Shown here in pieces: positions 12,106 through 24,059 of a DNA stretch of 64,000 nucleotides. This DNA comes from Fennellomyces sp. T-0311 (Eukaryota; Mucoromycota; Mucoromycetes; Mucorales; Lichtheimiaceae). Both the position numbers and the translations under genes were made by a program. Numbering within the stretch: the stretch's first letter is position 1; each line of letters begins with the position of its first letter. Under the pieces are notes generated by a model. That model saw nothing but the letters and a program-made list of their open reading frames with translations, had not been told where the DNA came from and did not search any database. The DNA lies in contig JALLLT010000020.1 of the NCBI GenBank assembly GCA_025266875.1, positions 310,001 through 374,000 of the forward strand, read 5' to 3'.

Positions 12106-12603
12106 ATGAACCCGTACAAACGACCGAATGAGTGTGATTTACTGACAACCGATCAAGCGAGAAAAAAGTACATTACGGACCAATTTGTCGAAAGGATGAA
12201 TTCCTTGTCATTGAATTCGACTCCACCACCTCCACCACCGTCTGTTCCATCATGGCCAAAAACCAACATTGTACAAACGCGCGTGCATGGCACAATGCTG
12301 CCACTTGAACGGCGACCGGGCGACTCAAAGCTACGCATCCCGTCATTCTTGCTGCGACAACCAACAAGGTAAGTGCGGTGGTTAGCTTTGCCCTTCGTAA
12401 CAAGCTGGATAGTCAACCCGAGGCACGCGACTTTATCAATGTGAGTCCGGTGGTATGGCGAAGTGCGACACCCGCAGAAGAAGCGGAGGTAAATAAGAGC
12501 CTTGTTGCTGCATGAATTTTCGCTTGTTGACTTGCATTGATGTAAGGCAAACCATGACGCGGTCAGCGACGAAGAAGATGCATCGGCTATGGATATCGAT
12601 TGA
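12106..12603 (+). CDS. Small hypothetical protein with poly-Pro stretch and acidic tail
   Basis: Not recognised. The first exon reads MNPYKRPNECDLLTTDQ..., has six prolines in a row and is basic near its end. It runs into a TAA at 12370. A second frame from 12386 continues as SFALRNKLDSQPEAR and splices cleanly (12489-12546, GTAAAT to TAAG) to an acidic end, SDEEDASAMDID, then TGA at 12603. The two frames join exactly if the 17 bases 12369-12385, which start GTAAGT and end TTAG, are left out. That is far shorter than any normal fungal intron, so a frameshift, an assembly error or a true stop at 12371 (88 residues) are alternatives. The composition suggests a small nuclear or cytosolic protein, but no function can be assigned. 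Confidence 0.4.
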
Positions 12604-12686
12604 TAGAAAAACATAAACTGGGTTATACACATGTTTTGCGGTTTATTTGTATGGGTGCGTTTTTTGGGCTTCTAGGCAAACACGAT

Positions 12687-15600
12687 CTAGAATCCTGATC
12701 GAACACGTATATCCTCAATCTTCTTTTGTACTTCGCCAACTGTTCGATCCAATTCTTCGGCAATCAGTCGCTTCTTTTCGGGAGCTAGTGAGTTGAACTG
12801 TTCGCAAAGATCGCCATCAATCACCGACTTGACGGGTGTGTAAAAACTGCGGTAACTCAGATGATCCCGTCCAGCCAAGGGCGGGGCTTCAGCTCGCATG
12901 TGCATCTCCAACATTTGGAAAAAGTCCACGTCTTCGCGAGACACGAACGGTACAAACAGTCCAATCGAGCCCAGCAACGTCGATACCAGGAGCACTTCTC
13001 GTCCACCAGACAGTAAGGTGGTTCGATGAACGGATGTGATAATGTCGCCCAGGAAATAATTGCAGAGATTCTCGACCTTGTTGGGCGCACCGTGCAGAAT
13101 CCCCTTTTCGTGCAGAATGCGATTGCCCGTCGTGTCTTCATCCACATCGTGACTGATCGTCAACGGGAGACGGTTTACGAAAAAGTTGCCGAATTTGTCG
13201 CCACCCACAACCGTGTCGTAATCAATCATGGTCGACGCCGTCGTCCAGCGAGGTGTCGTGTCGTCCGCAAACACTATCAGTCGGTTGTCCGCATGCTTAT
13301 ACGCAAAGTAGTGCACGGATTCCTGGACATCCGTTGCAATGATGCGGTCACCCTGTGTATGCAGCGTAACAACTGCATTGGGGATGCCCTGCTGCGTTCC
13401 ATGAGCAACTTTTATTGCTCCTGCCCGTGCCACACCTCCCCCACGCTTACCTTTGTTTCGCATTTTCGCAGCATTTTCTTTCGACCGATATCATAGATTC
13501 GTAGCGCCTTGCCAACACCCGCTAATAATCGACCCTGGAAGCCCAACAGGGCCGTTGGCACATCGTCGATCTCAGTCTTGTGCACCAACTGCAGCTGGAC
13601 CTTGCCCTCGTTGCGCAAGAACTTGTACAAACGCAGATAGCCTGACGAACATGACCGGGGTGCCAGCTTGACATCCTTTGCTGTACCCACTACGCAAAAC
13701 TGTTCCTCCATCTCTGTCATGTGTGGGTTGCTTCTGAACTGCACCATGGCCACACTAAACGCCGCCTCATTCTCCTCCAGCTCAATCTCCTGCAGCGTCT
13801 CGCCTTGAAACGGCTCCAACAACCGAATACAGCTCGCCCATTTTCCTGCCACATTGCGCACATGTCCAAACTGCTGAGGATCAAGGTTTACCATATCCTC
13901 GTCAATCTCGATGCCTTCCTTTTCCTTGGCAACCAACTCCTTGCGCTTCTCTTCGGGCGAGAACGTGGCATGGTCCGACTCGATGATGACAAATGTCTTT
14001 GTTGCCTGGTGAAGCACAAACTTGCGCGGCGTATACTTTAGTGGGATCGAGACTTGGTTGAAGATCTCTCCCAGCTTTTCAATGGTAAAGATACGCAACG
14101 TGTTGCCCGCCACCGCAACAACACCTTCCGGACATTGCTCGCTGACAAATGCGCTGCCCGATTCAAGCATGTCGTAGCTGAGTGGTGTGAGATGGAGTCG
14201 ACCTTGGAACGTGTAGGTGATCCATGGTTTCGTCGAAAGCGCAAGCACGGCTGGTCGTCCTTCAACGTTGATGCGGTGTAAGCGAACACTGCGAGCGCCA
14301 ATGAATCGAGTGCGTGTGTCGGAGAGCTGACCGGTGATGGTGTCAAGCACGGTACGCAGCAACACGCCGTTGGAAAGACCGATGTTGAGATATTGAGTAC
14401 CATGTCCACGCTCCACGCCAGAATCGGCCATTTCAATGATGCACAAGCTGGAAGGAACGCCCTGCATGGCTTGCATCGAGATGGATTCCAAACAGCTGTC
14501 GGGATCGAGGCTGAGAATACGCACGGTCTGATCGTCGCAGCCCACAGCCAAATGTCGTGATCGCTGTCGTCCTTCGGGAACTTCGCCAATGGTAAGACAG
14601 GTGATATTGGAAGCCATCTGCTTTCGTTCCTGATGCTCGTTCAATTGTCCCATATTATCCAGTTCAAAGTAAACGATCTCGCCGCCAGACAGAGCAATTG
14701 CGATTTGTCGATTATTGGTGGCCGCTTGCAAGATATTCTGTCCACCGGGGGCCCGCCACTCATTCACTCGGCGGTCTGCGCGGATGTGACGGATACCATG
14801 GGGATACACTTGCACGATCTGGTCGTCGCCCAGTTGCTGAACGGCCAGTGTGGGTGCCGATGTCAATAATCCCGTGTCCTCAACATCTTCCACGGTTTCA
14901 CCAATCGATAAGACCAGCGTGGCATTGGTGAACGATACCACAATGTAGGAGTGATACTCGTCGTCGGCGCGAAGTTTGGTTGTCCACACATTGCTGGGGT
15001 TACCTGGCAACTCGCTGACCGCCATTTCGGCAGCCTCCAATCCTTGGTTCAAAATGCGGAATGTTGAGCGGGCGCCGCGACCCGATAATCCGTAAATGCG
15101 TGGTGATTCCTCGTCCGCCAGATTGAGCACTTTGGCGTCCAGCAACGGTGAAAGCGATTCCAGTTCATCCACAAGCAGCAGGTTTTTCAAAGGCCGTGGT
15201 GTGAAGTACACTAGCGGCGTCTCTTCTTGTTCCTGCTCTGCTTCCATGTAATCGGCCGATGAGATTTCGGGATCGTCGGGATCGTCACCCAGGCTTTCGA
15301 ACGAGTAGAGATGACTAGCAAGATCTCATTGGTATACTCCTTCAACACACACGCACACACACGCTTGCTCAGTCCCACTTACTGGTTGCCGTATTCGTTT
15401 GCAGCAAACAAGAAGCCGCTCTTGAGAATGCACAGCGCAGTCGTTACTGGTATCGTATCAAAATATTTGATGGTCATGCCCTGGACTTCACCTTCCGCGT
15501 GCTCCATTGTCACCTTATACAGATCACCCTCCTCGGACTGCAGCAAGAAGAAGAACTGGGTCTGCTTGTTGATTCGCATTTTGTGCAGCGCGTACGACGA

Positions 15601-16579
15601 GATGATGATGCCTCGACTGGAATCCTCGAGAGGCTGTGCGCGTCGAGGAATCGGGATACGATGTTCAGGCATGTCCTGATGCTTGTAAGTGATAAAGTTC
15701 TCGGTGCATACAAGCACACCCGATGGACCATCGTTGCCACCAGGCACTAAGAACTCGAATTGAGCATCGACCCTTCCCAACTTGCGTGTGTGTCACTTTC
15801 TTACCTGGAATCAGCAAATTGGACCGCAAATCGACGGGCTCACTCCATTTTCGGATGACATGGTTCAAACCGAGATCCAGCTCATAGTACGTCAACAGCT
15901 TTTCCACGCTCTTCAACGCGTCGCCCGTGGGATCCTGATCCGCCTCCGAATAATCGACCTCCAAGCACGCAAACACCGGGTTTTCAAAGCCAACGTCCAG
16001 TCCGATGATATGATGAATCAACGCATGACTCTTGTGCGCTTCAAGGGGTGATGAAATGGTCAGTCGCGCCGCTGAATCGCGGTTGAGAATGTACACCAAC
16101 TTTTGCTTTTCGACGGCGCCAATCATGACAGCACGACCTTTTGGATCCGTCGCCAAGTATTGACCCGGAACGATCCGTCGACTGCCAGTCTTGCCGTACG
16201 TTTCCTGATGCACTTTGTCGAATATATTTTTCGTAGGGTTGTATTCCAGAATAACAATGCGACCGGAATCAGACCCAACCACAATGTAATCTAACAGGCT
16301 TGATTTTTAGTAAAAAAAAAAAGGAACGCGCGTTTATTGCATCGCGTCATTACCTTTGCTGGCACCTGTCAATCGAAACGGAGCCAGACTTCGCACAAGG
16401 CCAAATACTTCATGAGAAAGAACGGTATGGATTTTGCCAGTGTTGGGATCAGGTCTTAAAAGTTCGATGCGTGTATTTCGAGCAATAATGATTTCTTGTT
16501 GTTTTGTTCCAGAAAAGTTGCCGTGAATGGCCTGATTGATGGCCGTCGTGGGGTTGATTGTTATGTTGTATAGATACAT
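12687..16579 (-). CDS. SF3B3: Splicing factor 3b subunit 3 (SAP130/Rse1)
   Basis: A scaffold subunit of the SF3b complex of the U2 snRNP, which clamps the branch-site helix. Five exons (16579-16354, 16290-15805, 15746-15383, 15314-13451, 13388-12687) give 1213 residues, the normal size for the family. Three seven-bladed beta-propellers (MMS1-N and CPSF-A domains) are expected. Near-identical family blocks are visible from the start ([43 protein letters not shown]) through [14 protein letters not shown] to the end ([31 protein letters not shown]). For the last junction the second of two candidate acceptors was chosen because it gives the same spacing as other family members. The paralogues DDB1 and CPSF160 are excluded by these motifs. 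Confidence 0.98.
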
Positions 16580-17342
16580 TGCGAAACAAAGATCCCTTTT
16601 TCCCCTACTAACTTTTTCGACTGCGAACAAGCTTCGCCATGAAAACGGGCATTGCTTGCAAGTGACTCGTCAGTGGAGTTTCAATTGCAATGAGAGATGT
16701 GTCCGACCAGAGTTTGACAGCAACGGACTATTGTATCCTTGACGATGGATGTATCCAAGTTTAACGACTGCAAGTGGTACATTGGCAAATGGCAATTATA
16801 CTGTCTTTTCTCATTGCTCTGCTGCCGATTCAGCAGTGAATAAAGCAGTATCTGGGCTAGTATGTAAAAGTGCCCCATATCCATGTCACCCTTTGCTATA
16901 ATCTCACTCGAAGTGGATCACTTTTTGTTTTTTTCAGATAGCAAGGTAAGTACTAAAGCTGATGGACAAAGCTGCAGTAGTAGGTGGATGGATAATCATA
17001 TCCAAGACTTCTATATCGACCTAATAACTAGTGAATGGCATACCCAAAAAACCCAAGTCGCGTTTCTGAGATTAAAGGCACGCGCTGGGAGCACTCGATC
17101 CGTTTGCATAGCATGCTGCTCTTCAGCAATGTAGTACTGCTTCGCACTGACTTCACCTTGACCGATAGCCTGAATATACTCAGGAAACATACCTATAACC
17201 GTTGCTGCATAAGCCGTTGGATAGTGCTTCATGAAGTAAAAGAACGCAGTACCATCAAAATTATGGCAAAACGGGTCCGCTCGCTTAAAGTCGTTACAGC
17301 AGTGGCTTGTCACTTCTTCCCTAACACTTTTGCACACACACA
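16580..17342. promoter_or_regulatory. Shared upstream region of SF3B3 and the CWF19L1-like gene
   Basis: A 763-base divergent intergenic region. A frame of about 110 codons on the minus strand (17011-17343) has no domain and overlaps the start of the CWF19L1-like gene, so it is not accepted. No clear TATA element is seen for either gene, as is common for housekeeping genes. Confidence 0.45.
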
Positions 17343-19505
17343 ATGTCGAATTCAGTCAAAGTGTAGGTCAACAGAGCTCACCTTATTAAACACAATGTTG
17401 ATAATAGTGTCAGCCTAGTGACGGGTTCAACAAATGGCAAATTTGCTGACATGTTCGGCAAAGTCAAGACGATCCACGAAAAATATGGTCCGTTTGACGT
17501 TCATTTATGCACCGGCAACTTTTTCACACCAGACGCGGACGAGTCATCCATCAATCAGTTGTTGAACAACCAAATCGATGGTACTTTGGAAAGAAAAAAC
17601 AGGAAAAAAAGAGCAAGCCCTTACCTTTTTTTGATGACCCCAGTTCCTATAATGACCTACTTTATCACTGGCGATCAACCGATTCCAGCAGCTGTGGAAA
17701 CGCATTTAGAAGCCAATGATGGCGAGTTATGCAGCAACCTTTATTATTTGGGAAAGAAAGGCACGCAGACGACAGCAAACGGATTAAAAATCGCGTTCCT
17801 GTCAGGCGCAGAAGACCAGGACGTGCAATCGCTTAAATCGACCAAAATGCCAATCACCGCACCCCCTGGTGTCGATATTCTGTTGACTCACCTTTGGCCA
17901 AGCGGTATCGAGAACGGAAGCAAAGTGTGTCAAACCGCACCTAGCTCTGGATCACAGTCCATGGCCCATCTGGCCGCAGCATTGAAGCCTCGCTACTATT
18001 TCGCCGCCGCAGAAGCTACGTTTTGCGAACGCGAACCCTACAAAAATGTCACTGGCTTTGGCCCTCCCGATGAACGACCCGCCGAACATGTTACGCGCTT
18101 TATTGGATTGGGCGACGCATTGAACGATTCCAAGCAAAGAGTATATTTTTTTGACAGCAGATGCCAAATTTAGAAGTCAACTCATTTTTATTTCCGTAGT
18201 GGTTTTATGCGTTCAATATGGAGCCATTGTCCAAGTCACCCGCTAATCTGGCCACCGTTCCTCCGAATACAACCGAATCCCCTTTTACTGAGGAAGCCAT
18301 CGCTGCTGGAAAGAAACGCCCTCGTCCGGAAGAAGATGCAGGCGGAAACTTCTTTTGGGGTGGTCAGCAAGATCCAAAGCGTCAAGGTAAATAGAGTTTA
18401 AGCGTGTTGCTAATGGGAGTGGTATTAATGTCGTTGCATAGCAACTGAGAAGAGTGATGTGCCTCCGGAAGGCTACGTTTGCAAGATCTGCAAGCAGCCT
18501 GGTCATTACATTAAGCACTGCCCAGAAAACACACAAGCCAAACGACCTCGTGGGGGATACATTTGCAAAATCTGCAACGAGCCTGGACATTTCATTCAAG
18601 ACTGTCCACAAAAGAATCAGGGTGCGCCCGAACGACGCGTCATGACGGATGCAGAAAAGCGTAGAGTATTAGAGAAAGAAAATGCATCGGTTGGTACTAA
18701 CATGTGATATCAGTGGAATCGTGCTGGTTCTGTTTGGCCAACCCAAAGCTAGAGAAGCACCTTATTGCATCCATTGGCAACGAAATCTACGCGACCCTTG
18801 CCAAGGGGCCTGTGGTTTCATCTGCAGACAAGCTTGGCGTTCCAGGTGGTGGTCATGTCATTCTGGTACCCGTGACGCATTATCCCACATTTAACAAGGT
18901 CCCGGTCGAGACGCGAGTCGAGGTGGTTGCAGAAATTGAAAAGTACAAGAATGCATTGCGAGACTTGTTTGCTGAACATGGACAAGACATGCTCGTATTT
19001 GAATTGTCACGACAGACCTTCTATGGACATGCCCATATCCAAATTGTCCCGATACCTAAAGAGAAATCCAACACGATCGAAGATATTGCCAGTCAAGCTG
19101 CTCAAGAGCAAGGATTTCAGCTTGTGGATCAGTTACCCGTAGGCTTGATCATGATGCGGAGTCAAAAAAAGAGATTGATTTAAACTTTGTTATTTTCTTT
19201 TAGGCTAACCCTGACATCAATTACTTCAAGCTCGATCTTCCGAACGGGAAGTCGCTTGTCCATATAATTCAACCTCGCGAGCGCTTCAACCTTCAGTTCG
19301 GCAGGTAAAAACAGAAAACTAAGATTTAGTGTCCGCTCTGAAGCTTGTCCGGGTAACTGAGTTTTTTGATAGATTGGTTGCATCCAAGGTACTCGGTCAT
19401 CCTGAACGCGAGGATTGGAAGACATGCATGCAAACCGGCGATGAAGAACGAAACGATACGAATGCATTCAAAGAAGCATTCAAAAAGTACGATCCGGCAT
19501 CATAA
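17343..19505 (+). CDS. CWF19-like protein 1 (Drn1/debranching-enzyme-associated) with two CCHC zinc knuckles
   Basis: The family associates with the post-splicing spliceosome and the lariat-debranching enzyme Dbr1. Eight exons (17343-17362, 17414-17580, 17644-18140, 18200-18386, 18442-18660, 18714-19138, 19204-19304, 19373-19505) give 582 residues. The N-terminal metallophosphatase-like domain starts VLVTGSTNGKF. The CwfJ-C1 domain (ESCWFCLANPKLEKHL) has the HIT-like GHAHIQIVPIP with His-x-His-x-Gln, and CwfJ-C2 follows to the end. Between them lie two CX2CX4HX4C knuckles (C304,C307,H312,C317 and C332,C335,H340,C345), a single-stranded RNA-binding module. The intron 18661-18713 uses a GTAGAG donor and contains TACTAAC. 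Confidence 0.93.
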
Positions 19506-19543
19506 GATCCATCCATGTTTCAATAAAATCTTGTATAAACAGC

Positions 19544-19569
<26 letters not shown>
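19544..19569. repeat. (CT)13 microsatellite
   Basis: A perfect CT dinucleotide run just after the CWF19L1-like stop, following a polyadenylation-like AATAAA (19522-19527); it lies in or just beyond the 3' UTR. Confidence 0.9.
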
Positions 19570-19574
<5 letters not shown>

Positions 19575-20224
19575 TATCGGGATCATCGGAATCGGACTGT
19601 AACCAAAAGTAGTTACGGCCTGCTGTTGAATTGCATGTGTTACTGATGCGAGCGACCCGACTTTAGCTTGCTATTTTGCAACATGAAATCTGGAAACCCA
19701 AGAAGAATAGAGTTTTACGAGCGGGGAGCGATTTTTTTTCTGCGAGCTGAGCGGCTTTGTTCAGATCTGCTGCGATAAACACCTTTTCGTGATATCATCT
19801 CATTAACGTTGTGCCGTAGGCTCCGATCGCTGTTCACTCAAAAAGTAAAAAAAAAAGATCGGGTAACCATTTCTAGCATGAAAAAGAGTAGCAAACGATT
19901 CATGCGATCACTTTTCATAGAAAGAAATCAGGGTTTGTTGTGCTGCCGTACACAAAATCGAGATAATTTTGCCACGTTTGGATAAAAACCGTTAAGGTTC
20001 TTATTGCCATGGGAACCCTGACAAGATGCCCTCCCAAAATGTATCACGGGCATTAACGGAATGTCCGACCACTGCTTTTGGAAATTGACATGTCGTCATG
20101 GAAAATGGTGCCCTTGATTAAACAGACGATAAGGTCCCAGCGCAAGTATACGTCAAGCAATTTGGAAGAAATCCAGATCCTTCTTTTTGCCTCGGCCGAG
20201 ATTTCACCGGCACCCGCGATACTA
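19570..20224. other. Upstream region of the first HAD phosphatase
   Basis: About 650 bases with no supported reading frame on either strand. It ends at the TATA element of the HAD gene. Confidence 0.5.
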
Positions 20225-20234
20225 TATATAAAAG
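20225..20234 (+). promoter_or_regulatory. TATA box of HAD phosphatase copy 1
   Basis: TATATAAAAG sits 52 bases upstream of the ATG and is followed by a T-rich tract; a classic core promoter placement, suggesting regulated or high expression. Confidence 0.6.
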
Positions 20235-20286
20235 GTCAGCAGTAATTGCAGCTTTTTTTTCTGCTTAATTTTTATCAATATACATC

Positions 20287-21454
20287 ATGTCTCTTTCGCC
20301 CGCTTCTGACAACGTTGTTATCAACCCTCCCTCTGACGATACTCGTGATCTCGCAGCCGAATTCGCTCAGCGTATGACTGTCAATGGCAGCGGTGCCGAC
20401 ACTCCTTCCAAGCAGCAGGTCTCTCCATCCGTCGCCAAGGATTATGCACTCTTGCGCGATCCCGCATACCACAACAAGCGTTTGGAACAAATCCGCCAAA
20501 AGAAGGGTTACATCATTGACATGGATGGTGTGATTTATCATGTATGTACATTTGGCAGTGGCAGTGGCAATGTGGAAACTAAATGTGTTTGTCGTTATAG
20601 GGTACCAAGCTTTTGCCTGGCGCAAAGGAATTGGTCGATTTCTTGCACAAAAACAACAAGCGTTTCCTGTTCTTGACCAACAACTCTGCTCCTACTCCTC
20701 GTGAACTGCAACAGAAACTTCACCGTCTTGGTATTGATGTCACTGAGGATCATTTCTTCACTGCTGGTCAGGCTACTGCTGAATTCTTGCACTCTCAGAT
20801 GCCCGAGGTAATTGCAGCAGCGTGGTCCACCTACTACATGAATCTAAATATATATATATATATCTACTTATCTAGGGTGGAACCGTCTATGCCATCGGTG
20901 AACCTGGTCTTGCCTATGCCTTGTACGAAAAGGGCTTTTTCATGAACGACCACAACCCCGACTATGTTGTGTTGGGTGAAGGTTCGGCATACAACTATGA
21001 ACGTTTGACCAAGGCGGTTCAATTGGTCGGTCAAGGTGCCAAGTTGATTGCCACCAACCTTGATGTCGAAAACTTGGATTCCAAGGGTAACAAGATTCCA
21101 TCGTGCGGTGCTTTCGCTGCGTGCGTTGAAGTGATTACCAAAACCAAGGCCTTCTTCTGTGGCAAGCCATCTGCTTTGATTATGCGTTACGCTCAACGCG
21201 TCTTGGGTCTCAGCCGTGCTGAAACTTGTATCATTGGTGATCGTATGGATACGGATATTGCTGCTGGTATCAGCTCGGAAATCGATCCTGTTTTGGTCTT
21301 GTCGGGTGTCACGGCGATGGACGATTTGGCTCAGTTCGCGTATCGCCCCTATGTCATTTTGGGTGGTGTCTATGAAATCCCCAATGATGATAAGAAGCAT
21401 ACCATCTCTGTGGAGGAGATGGAGGATGCCAGTCGACGCGCCTCATACCTTTAA
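20287..21454 (+). CDS. HAD-superfamily phosphatase, NagD/p-nitrophenylphosphatase type, copy 1
   Basis: A class IIA HAD hydrolase expected to dephosphorylate small sugar or nucleotide phosphates. Three exons (20287-20541, 20601-20807, 20876-21454) give 346 residues. All four HAD motifs are present: motif I DMDG with nucleophile and acid/base Asp, motif II FLTNNSA, motif III Lys in GKPSAL, motif IV GDRMDTDIAAG. The C2 cap sits between motifs II and III. The N-terminal 75 residues before motif I are longer than usual and have no known domain. The second intron contains a TA repeat. A tandem paralogue lies 1.2 kb downstream with intron positions conserved. The exact substrate cannot be inferred. 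Confidence 0.93.
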
Positions 21455-22672
21455 ATTTCCTTTTTTTTTTTCTCCTTTGTAAACCTCTCCCACTCCATCC
21501 ATTTTTTTCTTTATGTAACACGCTCATCATCCCCTGCACCATTTGCCTCTCAAAAGTACATGTAGATAATCGATTCTTAAACAAAGATGCATATTGTTCT
21601 GCACTGCATATTGTTACATAGTCACACTTGAAGCATTGGTGCGGTCTTCCTGATACCTTATTACGTAGCATCACGAATGAAATGTGGATAATGAATTCAG
21701 TTTTTGCATAAAGTACATACGTATAGCGCATTTCCCGCTATGCACATAGGTATCAAGAAATTGTAAATGCGATCAATTTTTACTTATTAGCCGGTCTATA
21801 TGCCCGTAATCGGACGAAGAAATGCAAGAAATGATACAACGTAATTGGATGCATAGATCGCGATCGATCGATAAAGTACGAGAAACTCGATCTGTGCTGC
21901 AAACCCATTAAGCTTGTGTATAAATACACACCTGTTTTAAAGTACAGCGTAAGCTTTTGTTCTCAACGGAAGGAATCGCCAATCGTTAAAGAGCTCAGAG
22001 CTGTCCGCAGAAACCATATTATTACCAAGCCTAGGTACATTCCAAGCAAGCCGTGGCATCCAACATATGCATCCTCCTAACCTGGAAGTTACCTTTTTCT
22101 TTGCGAACAGCCAGCGCAGCGGGAAAAAGTAACCGGATGTTATCCTGAAGCTTGAGAATGTTCTGTTAAAAAATAAGCCACGTTGCTGTTGTCACATCAG
22201 CCACTGTCTTTCGTGCATATGCGTTTTGTGTACCCGTCTATATTTCTTGGTAGTACATTGGTATCCGTAGCGACAGTTGACATCATCGCGTCATTTCGGT
22301 ATCGGTAACTGATATACGGGACCTGTGATAAATACCAAGATGCCCCGGTTCCGCCGGTGCAGGACGATTTAAATCATCACGCACACATATAAAACGCAGA
22401 AAAGCCTACTTTATGCCAGATTCTCGGCCATCACAAGCACGACATACGCATACAGACTATGATCACAGATATAACTTGTACTATTCGACAAGTTTTCAGT
22501 GGAAATGATAAATTATTACATATCCCCGCACCAAAAAAAACAAATCCAGGCCATTTGCTATGACGTGCCCGATCGATAGCGGCGTAACCGAAAAATTAAT
22601 AGGCATAAAAAGAGGACAAGTTCAAGTACCGTATACGCATCACCTTTTTTTCTTCACCAAAACCAAAAAAAA
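21455..22672. other. Interval between the two HAD genes
   Basis: About 1.2 kb with no supported gene. It holds a weak TATA-like CATAAAAAG at 22604-22612, about 60 bases before the ATG of copy 2. A cluster of GATC/CGATCG palindromic words occurs near 21857-21872. Confidence 0.45.
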
Positions 22673-23722
22673 ATGCCAACAACTTCTGTCATTGACGCCG
22701 TTCTTAATCAGCATATGGGCTCCAAAAAGAACGCACAATTTGCGTCACGTCAAACCACGCTGGCTCTTGAAAAAGATTTTGCACTTTTGCAGGATCGAAA
22801 GTACCACAACCAACGCTTGGATGCCATCCGCCAAAAGCAAGGGTATATTATAGATATGGAAGGCGTCATCTATGATGTAAGTGTTCCATTGTTTGTTCAT
22901 AGACAAGCGTATCAGAATTAAGTGAAAAGGAATAGGGTGGCCACAGATTGCTGCCTGGTGCCAAACAATTCGTTGACTTTCTGCACACCAACAACAAGCG
23001 CTTCTTCTTTTTGACAAACAACTCCGGTGCATCTCCTTCCGAGCTAAAACAGAAACTTGCTGGTCTGGGTATTGACGTGACTGAAGATCATTTTTTCACT
23101 TCCGGTATGGCCACTGCAGAGTTTCTCCACTCACAAATGCCCGAGGTATGTGTGGAACATTGGGGAGGCAACCATAAAAAAAACTGACGAGACTATTCAG
23201 GGAGGGAGTTGCTATGTCATCGGTGAGCCATGCCTTGGCGACGCGCTTACCGCCAAGGGATTTACCATCGATCAACGAAACCCTGACTATGTCATTTTGG
23301 GCGAAACGTCAACGTACGACTATGACTCTCTGACCACGGCAGTTCAATTGGTGATGCAAGGCGCAAAGTTGATTGCTACCAATCCCGATATCGAGAGCTT
23401 GGACGCGAGCGGCAAGCGAGTGCCGTCGTGTGGCACATTCGTCGTCATTGTCGAAGAAATCACAAAGACCAAAGCATTCTTTTGCGGCAAGCCATCTGCG
23501 TTACCAATGCGATATGCGCAACGCGTGTTGGGAACCAAGCGCGAGAACACATGCATCATTGGCGATCGCATGGATACGGATATTGTGGCGGGCATCAGTT
23601 CAGAGATCGACTCGGTTCTGGTGTTATCAGGCGTAACTGCCATGGAGGACTTGGCACCCTTTGCATATCGACCTTACCTAGTACTGAGTGGAGTGGGCGA
23701 GATCCCCGATAGTAGTTACTAG
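22673..23722 (+). CDS. HAD-superfamily phosphatase, NagD type, copy 2, with altered motif I
   Basis: A tandem paralogue of the preceding gene: three exons (22673-22876, 22936-23145, 23201-23722), 311 residues, introns at the same places. Motifs II (FLTNNSG), III (GKPSAL) and IV (GDRMDTDIVAG) are intact. Motif I reads IIDMEGVIYD: the nucleophile Asp is kept but the second Asp, the general acid/base of HAD phosphatases, is Glu (codon GAA at 22859-22861). The N-terminal extension is shorter and the C-terminal tail of about 19 residues in copy 1 is missing. The frame is open throughout and splice sites are canonical, so the gene is probably expressed. It may be slow, re-specialised or regulatory. 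Confidence 0.9.
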
Positions 23723-24059
23723 TAATAGGTGAAAGAGAAGGAATAGATACCACTGTGGAGCCTCTTCGTTGATGTTTTTTTTCTTTGCAAACAATGGCGC
23801 AGGCTGCCCTGCATGGTGTGTCTCAGATGTTGTCTCATCTGGCTAAACACGTTTTGTGTATTTTCCGAGTACGAGCGCCACGTCTTTGATACACGTGCGG
23901 GAGCAGACTGTAAAACAATAAACCGTAGCGACAAAAACGAACACACTTTGCTCCCCTAATTTTTATTCGTTCTTGGACAAACAAAACCACATACCTTATT
24001 TTCTCCTGCAGCGCCAGCCGCTCTCGGTGGCACTTGCTTTCTTGATTCCCATCATTCAC
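23723..24059. other. Short interval before the glycosyltransferase
   Basis: 337 bases without a supported frame. A 3' splice-site-like CTCCTGCAG ends at 24011, so a 5' UTR intron for the next gene is possible. Confidence 0.4.

Noticed and set aside
17011..17343. Minus-strand open frame of about 110 codons upstream of the CWF19L1-like gene
   Set aside because: No domain, overlaps the start of a well-supported gene on the other strand, and lies in a divergent promoter region.
18694..18713. A 20-nt intron GTACTAAC...CAG in the CWF19L1-like gene
   Set aside because: It keeps frame but is too short; the 53-nt intron from 18661 also keeps frame and uses the TACTAAC as its branch point.
23973..24059. 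Upstream extension of the GT4 protein
   Set aside because: The frame is open but has no ATG, and the family start motif begins at the ATG at 24060.
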